Virus record (IMG/VR): IMGVR_UViG_3300021142_000002
Span: 156,367 to 220,366 of that record
Direction: 5' to 3' (one strand)
DNA: 64,000 nt
Source: a virus
Shown here: positions 6,058-16,600 of the stretch, one piece after another
How the letters are laid out: each line of letters opens with the position of its first letter
Numbering within the stretch: position 1 is the first letter of the stretch
Translations under genes and position numbers: made by a program
The notes under the pieces: generated by a model
The model's database searches: none
Seen by the model: only the letters and a program-made list of their open reading frames with translations
What the model was told of the DNA's origin: nothing

Positions 6058-7698
6058 CCTTTTTGTTCCATTAATTCGTTAGATTAATGCGGTGTGCAAA
6101 GACACCCGCCCTTACTTTCATAAGGGAGCAGATCATATCATCCACCTATTTGTAGGTGGTTTCCCATTTCTTCCCACTTGGGGTCTACAGGGTGGTAAGC
6201 CCTTGATCGTTGAACGTTCTCCATGTATTCTAATGAATATTTAGGAGCTTCGCTGCTGATTGCCCAATCTTTATTATTTTTAAACATTCATATTTCTTTT
6301 CAAAAATACAGTAGTTAATAAAGCTCTAAGGGATTTCCAGCAATTAAGGAAAAACGAATATAATATTACTATTATACCGGACTAATTATTTAATTAAACA
6401 ACTCTTCAATGATCCAGCCATTATATGGCATTTTATAATGTAATCTATTTTTAAGGGTCTTTTTATCTAAACCTAAATATTTACGTAATGTTGCCGAGCT
6501 ATTGAATTTTAAAATTTCATTATCTTTTATGTTAGTTATAATAAAATTTCTGGGAACAGAATGTTTAACTGTATAAAAGTTATCTAACCATTCTTTATCA
6601 CTTTTAGATCTAAAAATAAAATTACCAATAGCAGTTTGCCGTTCAGAATAAACAGCTTTACGTACCATTGAAATATCAGTATTTGTTATTTTAGCCAGAG
6701 TGGTTGCATGTTCTGCATGTATTATTTCACCAGTTTCAATATTTTTAGCTTCATATCCGTTTGTATTCTCAATTATTTGATTTCGTTTTTCTGGTGTAGT
6801 GTAATACCATTCTGTAGTGTCATTGATATCTTTAATTTCAAATCTTTTACAGAATAGTCTAGGTATTAAAATGCCATTAATTAATTTCTTAAATGGTCTG
6901 TTATGGAATTTTAATCCAATACTTTTAAACCCAGCAGTGTGAGAATGGTACTCAGTTATAGTATTATTTAAATAATCTCGTATAACACAGCGCTTATTAT
7001 CAGTTCTTAAATTGCTAATAAAGGCATGATTATTATTTTCTCTTGGCGTAACCCATTCCAAATTAATTATACGGTTATCTAATTTATTACCATTTTTATG
7101 ATTAACATAAATTTTGTTACTTATATCGCTATTATATATAAATGCTTTAGCCATCAGCAAATGTGTACATACGGGACGCCATCTATTTTTATCAGGATCC
7201 CTAATATTAACACATGGATATCCATAAGGATTTAGTCTTATACTCATTTCTAAATCTTTATTTTTATATAACGAAATAACTTTACCATTCTTATTTATAG
7301 CAAAATTAGTAAAACCAGGAATTATTCTAAACCCATTCTTATAAAGAATAGGGTTAGTAAAATACATTACCATACCACATCTAACCTTTAATACCCTGCT
7401 AGTTATTGGCATAAATTTTATTTTAACTAATTCATTAAGGGGTAACTTTACATCATAATGGCATAATAAACTAACCCATGTTTTATCCAATTGCACTATT
7501 TCACCAGAAATTTCTATATCAATAAATTGATCGTTTAAAACTATATCTTTTCCCTTAAATCTATAATTTCCATTAATATCAAATGAATGGTCTTCATTAA
7601 GATAAAATTTTTTATACATGTTATTTAACCTATAAATGATTGAATGTGTGTATAAATAATATATATCTTAAAGAAATTTGTGTTTATTAAAAGGAATA
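6058..7698 (-). ncRNA. Group I intron 1, in RNA polymerase beta
   Basis: A 1641-base intron carrying an HNH homing endonuclease gene (6390-7619) in its 5' half. The catalytic core lies at about 6100-6350. On the minus strand one can see the CAATTA-rich P4/P5 region (about 6335-6347), AATCAGCAGCGAAGCTCC (P6/J6-7 type), GTTCAACGATCAAG (P7 5' side) and GATGATATGATCT (P7/P3 3' side), the order of phage IA-type introns. The proposed splice follows group I rules (exon ends in U, intron ends in G): GGTGAT^ at 7699 and ^AAAGTC at 6057. Core blocks are shared nearly word for word with intron 2 (11656-12168). Exact ends are inferred from restoring the beta reading frame. Confidence 0.85.
6390..7619 (-). 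CDS. HNH homing endonuclease of intron 1
   Basis: A 409-residue intron-encoded endonuclease, expected to cut intronless alleles and promote intron homing. Central region (about residues 125-210) has NUMOD4-like FAINKNGKVISLYKN followed by an HNH core: VCTHLLMAKAF, then VNHKNGNKLDNRIINLEWVT and ENNNHAF. The C-terminal half has repeated NUMOD/IENR-type DNA-binding modules (ETGEIIHAEHATTLAKI; ILKFNSSATLRKYLGLDKKT). The ORF starts 79 bases inside the intron and ends about 45 bases before the core, so it sits in a peripheral loop. Its last module is similar to the fragment left in intron 2. Confidence 0.88.
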   Translation of the reverse strand: MYKKFYLNEDHSFDINGNYRFKGKDIVLNDQFIDIEISGEIVQLDKTWVSLLCHYDVKLPLNELVKIKFMPITSRVLKVRCGMVMYFTNPILYKNGFRIIPGFTNFAINKNGKVISLYKNKDLEMSIRLNPYGYPCVNIRDPDKNRWRPVCTHLLMAKAFIYNSDISNKIYVNHKNGNKLDNRIINLEWVTPRENNNHAFISNLRTDNKRCVIRDYLNNTITEYHSHTAGFKSIGLKFHNRPFKKLINGILIPRLFCKRFEIKDINDTTEWYYTTPEKRNQIIENTNGYEAKNIETGEIIHAEHATTLAKITNTDISMVRKAVYSERQTAIGNFIFRSKSDKEWLDNFYTVKHSVPRNFIITNIKDNEILKFNSSATLRKYLGLDKKTLKNRLHYKMPYNGWIIEELFN

Positions 7699-10600
7699 AT
7701 CACCGCAATTCATTGGCAGCTCACCATCTATATAGATTTTAATAGCCAATTGATTTTCTACCACTTTCTTACCTGCTATTCGTACCGTCTCATCTATTCG
7801 TCCAGTCTTAGCTTCATCTAATTGATATCGCTTTACACGCTTAGCTCTATTGGAGTCATAATACTCTGCAATCTTTTGCAAACTAAAATGCATATCATCT
7901 ATTTTTCCATAGTAAACCACTTCAATATCAGTTACTTTACCATAGACTTTAGCTTTCGGATTATTAGCGTTAATAGCTGTTAAAGCCTTAATAGCTGCGG
8001 CATCTTTAGCATCCACATTCTCGCCAATAGCCTGCTCTAAAGTACATAATATTGTTTCAGGGTCCACTACATCACCTATTTTTACTAGGTTATGAATGAT
8101 GGTATCAAAGTCTACTATTACCCCGTGCAGAGTCGTTGTAGGCGTTACTAATTTACTAGCCAGTTCACTAGTAATAACTGATCCATCTTCAGTAACATCC
8201 ATATTTTCTACTAAAGCTACTTTACAAATTAAGCTGCCTTTATAGACAACATTTCTAGGATTTATTTCTGATCTTTGAAAGAATCCAGAGTTAAAGACTA
8301 ATGCATCACCTTTTTTAAACTGATGTCCTTTCTTTAAATCACTGATTCTAGTATGAGGTATAGTAACACCCGATACAGTACCATGATAAATACCTAATTC
8401 ATAATTAACCAGTCTATCTTTACCATACTTAACAGTTAAAACATCTTTTTTATTATCTTCTACAATACCATCTTCTTCTGCAGTAACAACAAAGATATCA
8501 TCTGCTTTAGCACCAATGACTTCTTCATAACCTGTTCTATAATGACTAGGATGATATCCATTGCAGGCAACTGTATGACTATCCTGAATGCCTTTATAAT
8601 TTACGCGTTTACTATCATCGTGACTTAATGAAACACCAGCTAGGGTGGTACTACTTAATGCATTAGTGGCCCCATCTTTCTCATGATTAAATTCTCTAGT
8701 AACTCCTCTTAAATTGACAAAGTTAGGATTAGCTGTAAAGTATGCTCTAATACCTACCTTAGCACTATCTGGAGTAGACTCCGATATAACACCTAAATCC
8801 TTTTCATTATAAGCTCTAGTCTCCTTTACCATTGTTTCAGCAGATCTACCACCTGCGCCGCCATGAGTAAAAGATTCATGCTCCTTTAGATTGTGCAGTG
8901 GATTACTTTCTTCTACTAATGATACTGACTGATCTTGAATGATATCTAGCCAAACCGATTTAGGATTAATAGTCACACCCACATTACTCATACTACCACC
9001 TGCCCTGTGAGTACGCATAGCAGTAATCAATTGATGGTATAACAAGCCCGATAGTCTTTCATAACCTTTATACCTAACTGCATTTAAATCATGTACAAAG
9101 TCATCCACTAATAAGCTATTAGCTCTTAATAATAAATGATAAAAATCAGTAGGCTCTCCCATCTCCTTTAATAGATTAAGAGTAATGGGTTCCATCCACA
9201 TATCAAACATTAGTTTTAGTTCTCTTAAGTGATAATTAGTGACACCTAATCCACTCATTAAACTACTGTAAATATTAGGTCTATTAAAGTCACTTCCTTT
9301 ATATTTAGAGATATCATTTTTAATAGCCAGTAATCCACCGACTATTAATTTATCTGCAGGTTTAGTTACTGTAATAACGTAGACGATATCTTTAAACTTT
9401 AGTTTAACTTCATCTGGATGATAAGCTAATCTTACATTAGTTGCTGAGAGTGTAAAAGGTATTTGTAATTTCTTTAACATCTCATCTAAACCAAAGAGAT
9501 AAGAAAAAGCTAGGCCTAATGGAATACGTCTATTAAAGACTGACATTTCAGAATATTCAATAGGTCCATTACCTAATGATGGATCTATTAAATAAGGTAT
9601 AGTGCCTAATTCCTCAATTGAATCAGCTTTGGTGGATCTAATACCACTACCCCAGAATGTATAAACAGTCCCCTCATTATCCATTCCTAATAAACCTAAT
9701 CCGCCAATTAACTCCCCAACTACCACGCAGTCTTCATCCTTAATTTTTTCATATAAAGAATGATCGTATTCATGTAATTTCTTTTCTATAGCAAAGTCTA
9801 AATGATATTGGAATCTAATAATTCCATCTACTAAAAATCTTCCACAGTCAAAACTGGTAATTGCTTCACAAATAGCCGTATAAGCTCTAGGTAATTGCAG
9901 ATTCTTTATTTTATTAATACCATAGAGTAGATTACCAATAGTTCCATCATTTTTAGTAAATCTATTTATAATCTCTTTTAAAATCCATTTACTGTAGTTA
10001 CTTGCTACACTTTCATTTCTAGTAACAAATATCTTTCCATAATAACTAGTCAAAGAAACAGTATTAGATTTTACCTTAAAAATTGGAAGTTCTCCGCGCT
10101 GACTAGTTAAAGAATAGCGTATTCCACCAGCTACGAAAGTACCATCAGCATTAACTACTGGTATAGTAAAATGAATAGTACTCGCCTCCCCATTAATAGG
10201 TTGCAGTGATACACTGTAGGTATCAGATTTAGTAACTGCATTATTCTTTCTTTTTACTTTAATATCCTTTACTATTACCCCACCTTTGTGTAAATTTAAC
10301 ACTGTGGCTATAATATCTTTAGGCAATACTTCAGTAACGTATTTACTCGTAAATTCTTTCATGGTAGAGTGTAGCATACTCTCATCATGAATAGTAATAC
10401 TTTCATCTAATAATTTAGTATCAGTAATAGTTAAATCATTATCGGTAATTGCCATTTCCTCTAGTGTCTTGCCAGAGCCATGAGGGTCTAATATTGTCTT
10501 ATACTTTTGACTGAGTTTTAATAATCCTTTTTGTTCAGCTTCAGATAGAGCACCCATTTCTCCAGCTTCTTTAATCTTCCTTACAATGACTTCGTTAGAT

Positions 10601-11481
10601 ACTAAATCATTTTCCCCTAAGTCCTTATCATTAATATCTACAATGTCTGGATTGTTAGGTGTTCTTAAAGCTACTATACCATCCAGAAAGTGATATAAGC
10701 TATTCATGCAGACTTCAGGATCTTCATGTGACCAATCTAATAGATCCTTTAATCTAATGATAATAGTATTATTTAACTCTACAAAGACTAGATTAACATG
10801 TTCGATCGCTTCATCAGATACTTTAGTAATAACTGATTCAATACTAGGGTTAATGATTCTCCATAATTCTAATAAGTCAAAACTCTCATTAGTGTGAAAA
10901 TCTGCTAGTCCATTACTCGTAAAGTTCTTAGTATATTTACTTAAGTCAGATCGAGTAGGCAATATCTCTGGCAGTAGATATCTAATAAAGTGCTCTCTCC
11001 TACCACCAATCTGATTAATCATATCCCACATAGTCAGTCGAATGTTATACCATTCTTGATAGACGACTAAGGTATTATTAGTATACTTATTTAATCTAGG
11101 CAATAGAGCATAGTTAATAACAATAGGGGCACTATTGTTACTTAATGACCTATCTAGATTAGTCAATGGTTTAATATTTAGATGTGTTTTTTGATATCGT
11201 CTGATAACATTATTAATAGGTATATTGGTGCTACTTACATTGCCAATACCTACCTTTAAATGTAGCATGTGATAAATATAGATTGGGCTACTATTTCCAT
11301 TTCTAATTAAACAATAGGAGTTGTCTATCCCTACTGTTTGATCAGTTTCCCCAATATAGTGAATAACACTATTACTGGGTAGAAAAAACTGACTCGATGG
11401 ATTATGTTTACCACCATTGACTATCTTACCAATGGGATAAGTCAAAAACTTTTTATCCCATTCTTTTATTGGTAAATACAT
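7699..11481 (-). CDS. RNA polymerase beta subunit, exon 1
   Basis: First 1261 codons of a phage multisubunit RNA polymerase beta subunit. Recognisable segments are the lobe/fork region around residues 440-490 (VVNADGTFVAGGIRYSL, then RGELPIFKVKS and LTSYYGKIFV), and a C-terminal part with GKDRLVNYELGIYHG, KKGDALVFNSGFF and ELPMNCGD, where bacterial beta has YNYEDA..., KxGDxL and GDK. Without splicing the frame runs only four codons (YSFL-type end at 7687) into the intron. The gene starts 9 bases after the stop of beta' exon 2, so beta'-N and beta are one operon. The unspliced 1264-codon frame would lack the catalytic lysines, so splicing should be needed for function. Whether the enzyme is the virion or the non-virion type cannot be told. 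Confidence 0.85.
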
Positions 11482-11490
11482 TACTTACTC

Positions 11491-11655
11491 CTATTCATAT
11501 ATTTTAGTAAAGCTATTGAGCACGAGTGGACTAACTTTATCAATAACTCCGTATAATAATCCGCCACTAGGATTCATAAATGATTTTTTATTATTCATAA
11601 ACTTTTTAGCTTCCTCTACCGCTTCTTTTGAGATTACAAAATTTAGAGAGACTTT
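11491..11655 (-). CDS. RNA polymerase beta' N-terminal part, exon 2
   Basis: 54 codons plus stop, too short to be found as a separate gene, in frame after removal of intron 2. The joined sequence reads QADFDGD-KVSLNFVISKEA, continuing into EEAKKFM and NPSGGLLYG. This matches NADFDGDQMAVHVPLTLEA, then EA..LM and L.P..G.P, of bacterial beta'. The coding frame and motif order after the splice strongly support it. The protein ends soon after (FTKIYE), so the rest of beta' (bridge helix, trigger loop) must be encoded elsewhere, as in phages with split beta'. Confidence 0.82.
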   Translation of the reverse strand, partial: KVSLNFVISKEAVEEAKKFMNNKKSFMNPSGGLLYGVIDKVSPLVLNSFTKIYE

Positions 11656-12168
11656 CGATTTGTTCAGATGAAGTCGTTAATTTCACCTCGCAGCATTACC
11701 TGCAGCTATAACTCTCGTTATAGACCAGACTATATCTTCTACCTATTAATATATTCATTAATATACCAATAGGCAGCTTCCCATTTCTTCCCACTTGGGC
11801 TTTACACCGTGGTTAGCGGTTAGTCGTTGAACGTTCTCCATGTATTCTATAGAATATTTAGGAGCTTCGCTGCTGATTTTCTCTACCTAATAGTTTTCAA
11901 ACATTGGTATTACTTTTCAATAATACAGTAGTCTATTAGTCTAACAAGATGTTCCAGCAATTAAAGAAGAATCTATCCCAGTATTACTACTGAGTAGGAC
12001 ACTGATACTTAAACTATTTTATACTTAAAATGCCAATCTGAATTAATGGGTATTCCATTTAGATTCCTAATAATAGCTTTTCGGTTTACTCGAGTAACAC
12101 CTTCAGCTATTTATAAGTATTACGATAAAAAGTATTCAGAAAAATAAGTACAACTAGAATAAGCTAGA
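11656..12168 (-). ncRNA. Group I intron 2, in RNA polymerase beta'
   Basis: A 513-base intron without a full endonuclease gene. It shares with intron 1 the CCAGCAATTAA block (about 11952-11962), the AATCAGCAGCGAAGCTCC block (about 11864-11881), GAGAACGTTCAACGA, and CCCAAGTGGGAAGAAATGGG. Its P7/P3 3' side GAAGATATAGTCTGG is the textbook phage form. Proposed splice sites are GGTGAT^ (12169) and ^AAAGTC (11655), identical to those of intron 1. Removing it restores the DFDGD-K reading frame. The gene-free stretch 11656-12168 is fully accounted for by the intron. Confidence 0.87.
12009..12110 (-). pseudogene. Remnant of intron-encoded homing endonuclease
   Basis: An open stretch of 33 codons with no start codon, IAEGVTRVNRKAIIRNLNGI followed by PINSDWHFKYKIV and stop. 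It resembles the last helix-turn-helix module of the HNH endonuclease in intron 1 (GLDKKTLKNRLHYKMPYNGW...). It ends about as far before the intron core as the complete gene does in intron 1. This suggests that intron 2 lost most of its endonuclease gene by internal deletion. Confidence 0.6.
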
Positions 12169-13626
12169 ATCACCATCGAAATCTGCTTGTAATCCTTCGG
12201 GTTTAGAACTGTGTACCGATACTGAATCTATAAAAGGTTGTCCTTTAATAGGCATGTTTATAGCCTTAGATTCATTTTCTACAGGACACCAATTATCATC
12301 CAATCTTTGCAGAATTTCTGTTTTTACTGTTGTTTGCAGGTAAACCATACTGCAGTAAATACTGCCTGTACCTACAATGGGATATCTTGTTATATAGGTA
12401 GCTACTTCTTTACTTTGTAGATAAACGGAAATATAAAACATTTCAGTCCAAGTAATAGGTGCTACATTCTTTCTATCTAAACGTTTAGGTAAATCAGTAA
12501 TGTCATAAAAGACCCTAAAGTATTTATCATCCCTATAAAGCAATGCTGCATAATGACCATCTATTATAATAGGCTTATGCCTTGCATCTAATTTAGCATA
12601 ACCAGTTAATAGTTTTTCAATACCTTTTTCACTGCCCCAATTATCTTTAACAAAAGTAGAAGGTGTAATCATTCTTTCTTCTAATGTCTTGCTATCGACT
12701 ACCCAGATATCATTAGGTAAGTTATTGACTATTCTATTCATTGGACCTGCTTTAATTCCATAGATAGATAGCTCAGTAGTACCCTTTAAATACTGGTGTA
12801 AACCACAGGTTGTATCATTAACAGTAACTGCATCTATATCGCCTAATTTCTTAGGAGCAGGATCAATTGCAGTGATTACATTTCGTGTTCCGCCATGAAT
12901 ACTGCGGCTTGCCCATTTGGATAAGAAGAATCCTCTTTTACCCTCAAGGATAGATTCTATGTAATCATAGATGTTATTAAATCCTAATTGGAGAGACCAT
13001 CTAACAGTATCTAAGATGGGATCATTTTTAGCGGTAGAGAAAGTAGAAATAGTATTAGCAGATCGCATGACTTTTCTATAAAGCGCGTTAATGTCATCTT
13101 CAACAGTTCTTTTATTTTCATCTATTTCAATGTCTCTAAGACCTGCTGGAATAACGACTAAATACCGATACATACATTTTTCATGAGACTTATCTAGAAA
13201 CTTAATTCTTAAATCTCTAATCGGTGAATTATTTTCAGCATGTAAGATATCATGAAAGTGTTCCATAAAGAAGGCATAACCTGTTCTGCCATCTATGATA
13301 TTAGATTTTACAAAGTCTTTTAGATTATTATCCCAAGTAGCATAAGCTGCTCCAGACATAATAAGTTTATATAAACCTTTTAATCTAGTGAGTTCTAAAA
13401 AGACTTTAGGATGCATGACTTCAGTACGCATGTCTATATAAGACAGTCTTCTTTGTCTAGTAGGTGATCCAAGATCACCAAAGATAATAGATGAATATAA
13501 ACCTTGTGGATTAAATGATCCATCAATGGTATAAATATCCATTGACTGAGTAGGCAGTAAGCCTGCTAATCGACTCTTATCAGGAGAGAGTAGATATAAA
13601 TTAAATGGTAATCGCTTGAGTGCCAT
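12169..13626 (-). CDS. RNA polymerase beta' N-terminal part, exon 1
   Basis: First 486 codons of the beta' N-terminal subunit of the phage RNA polymerase, the part that carries the catalytic Mg-binding loop. Visible landmarks are GLYSSIIFGDLGSPTRQ near residue 40 (bacterial GLF..RIFGP), LEGKRGFFLSKWASRSIHG near 230 (bacterial [21 protein letters not shown]), and ADFDGD at 481-486 with the three catalytic aspartates. Spliced to exon 2 (11491-11655) it gives a 540-residue protein. The zinc-binding cysteines usual at the bacterial beta' N-terminus are not apparent. The start at 13626 faces the divergent tape-measure gene across 41 bases, so the promoters for both directions should be in or near 13627-13667. 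Confidence 0.88.
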
Positions 13627-13667
13627 AGTGTTTCCTTTTATAAATTTAAATAGAGCTAGGTGGTATC

Positions 13668-16600
13668 ATGGCTAAGAATAAAGAATTTGATTTAGAAAAA
13701 ATGGGTGAAATGGATGACGATAAATTACTCAATGCATTAGAGGCTGCCTTTGGTGATGACGATGATTTATTTGATACAGAAATTAAAGATAATAGAAAAC
13801 CGACTACAGTTATTAAAGATACCATAGTCGATGCTTTCTCTGGTACGGATAATATCTTAAAGGTAACTAAGTCTCTTATTAAAAGAGCATTGCCAGATAG
13901 CTATGGTGATACCATGGATACACTTGAGAATGTATCCAGGGATGTTAAAGATACTTATGACGATACTGTTTATAAGTTAGAGCCTGCTATTAATAATGTT
14001 AAATTAGGCATTAAAGGTGCTCTTCCTACTATAGAAAAGATACTGCCTGCGGGAATGGCTAGAAAGATTAAAAAGTTTGCAGAAACTGCAAATGAACAAC
14101 CTTATTCTGACTATAGTAAAAAGGATTATCAGGGTGAAGAAATTAGTAATACGATTCAAACTATCTTTGGTGCTGAAGTAGCAGAAAGAGAAGTTAGGGA
14201 ACGTAAGGCTAATATACATAGGAATATTGACAGGACTATAAATAAAAAACAGTTTAAAGTCAGTGCTACTCTGCAAACCCATATGGCTAACAATATAGGT
14301 CGTATTGTTAGTTATCAAGATGAAGTATTAGATAAGTACTATAGAAAATCTTTAGATCTTCAATACCGTTCATACTTTGCTTTAAGATCATTATTAGATC
14401 TAAAGAAAGATGAAGTAGTTTCTAATAAGATTCGATTTGATAATATCATTAAAAATACTGGTTTACCAGATATTGTAAAAAGTAGATTAAATGAAGATTT
14501 TAAAACAGAGTTAAGAAATAGATTAATTGGTAGAGTACATGATGATTTAGCTACTCGATTAAGAAACTTACCAACTAGAACGCGTGATAGATTAAAAGAA
14601 ACTATTCGTGGGATAGTAGAAGGTTTTTCAGGTGCTGCAGAAAGTAGTGTTTCATTAAATGAACAATTCTCTGGCTTGCCATTAGGTGAAATGGCTAAGA
14701 TGGAGGGTGGGGATTTTGCCAGACATCATCTAGGTGCACAAATTGGTAAAAAGTTTAGAGATACTATACCTAAATATTTAAATAAAGTAAATCCAAACAT
14801 TTGGGGATCTATTGAAAACTTTGGTAATACTCTAAAAAGATACCATTCTGAATGGCCAGGTTATTTAAATAGAAAGTTTGGTGAAGGTAAAGGAATACTA
14901 GGTCAAATAGGTACTCTAACAGGTACTGAGTTTGGCGATACAAACACTATTAATAATAGCTTAGTAGCTGATGCTACTACTGCTACACCTTGGGATACAT
15001 TATCTAGAAGAACTCTAGTAGAAATTATTCCAGGTTATTTGTCAAGAACTTTAAATGAAATATCTGGCATACATGCTTTATTAGCCGGTAAAGAAACGCC
15101 CAATGAAGTAGTTTATAGCCATGAGTTTGAAGACTTTGTTACTAAAAAGAAAGCATTAAAACAAATAAGAAAAAGATTTAGAGGCACAATAGGCAGTGGA
15201 TTGAAAGATAAGATTAATGCTATTATTGATATAGTAGATCCAGATGGCACTAAATTATCTGAAAGTGAAAGAGTAGAATTAGGTGGTATCATTGTAAAGG
15301 AATTAAGAAAAGGTAATAACTTTGATCCTAGAGATTTTGCTGATCCTTATAATTTAGACACACCTAAAGCAGAAAAATATGCTCAGTTATTTAGGGATAC
15401 TTTTAATATAACTGAAGAGATGGTAGAAGAAGATGGCTTTTTAACATCTAAACTACAAGTAGGTGGTGCGGGGGAAGCTAATCTTAAACATAAAAATGCT
15501 GCTTTACTATATGGTGAGGCTAGAGGTAGTTTAGGGAACTACAATGCTTTATTAAATGAATATTTTAAAACAGGCAATAAATCATTACTGCGTGAGTTAG
15601 GTATTTTAAAAGAAGAAACTGGAACACTCCATGTTAATAATGACTATAAAAATAGAGATATTAGAGAATGGTTAAAATTAGGTAATAAAGGTAATTATAC
15701 TGCTGAGGCAAAAGCCTATTATGAAGGTACTGATACTACCATGGGTCCACCAAAGCCATCACAAACATTTGCAGGATTCCAATTAGGTGGATTAGGTGAA
15801 AAAATAGATAAAATAACGCATGAAGAAACTTTAAGTAAGTTATACAAATTAACAGAAACTAATGATGATAAGAAATTAGCATTATTAGAATCTATTAATG
15901 ATAGATTACTAAATTTTGGTTATTTTACCCCACCCCATGAGTCATCTGAAAATATTAATGCTTCCCACGGTTCAGTAACTGTACGAACTAGTAGAAGAAA
16001 AAATAATCAAAGAACAACCATTCCTGTTAATCAGCCTACACCTGCACCAGCTACACCATTTTCTATTTATGAAATGATGCAAATGGTAAAAGATTATGGT
16101 GGTAAAATGTCATTGCATGATGCTACTGGTTTAATGAATAAGATAGCAAATGCCGGTGGTTATTTAAATACCTCTAGTACAACTATTCGCAATTTATTAA
16201 AAAGAGTTACTAAATCCACTGCTAAAGAAATGAAAAAGGCAGATGCATTTAATGCCACTGGTCATCCTGCTATGGGAAAAACATGGGCTACTCCGGTACA
16301 ACATCAATTTAATTATGACTTTACTACAGGCACTAAAGAGTCTACTAGTAAAGGTAATGATAGAGAAATGCCTAAGGTTTATAAAATTCCTAATGGGAAA
16401 TATCTATACCTTCATGATAAATTAACGGGTGAGTGGAAAGTTAGGGATTCTGAAACCGATGAACCTTGGATGGATATCGAAAAGCCTGATGCAGAGCTAG
16501 TTAAAAAGTTTGTTCCCGCAGACAAAGAAAAACCTAAATCCTCTAGTACCAAGGCTAAAGGTGGTACTAAAGAAGAAAATGTAAAAAAACTTCGTAAAGG

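Noticed and set aside
6052-6389. Gene-free stretch that could hold a tRNA or small RNA gene
   Set aside because: The sequence is explained by the conserved core of the group I intron, shared with 11656-12168.
10706-10897. Plus-strand open frames inside the beta gene and similar frames inside other large genes (14004-14318, 17798-18178, 35949-36278, 38723-38995, 56757-57023, 59670-60017, 61503-61733)
   Set aside because: They lie antisense or in another frame within well supported genes, lack ribosome sites and have unnatural composition.
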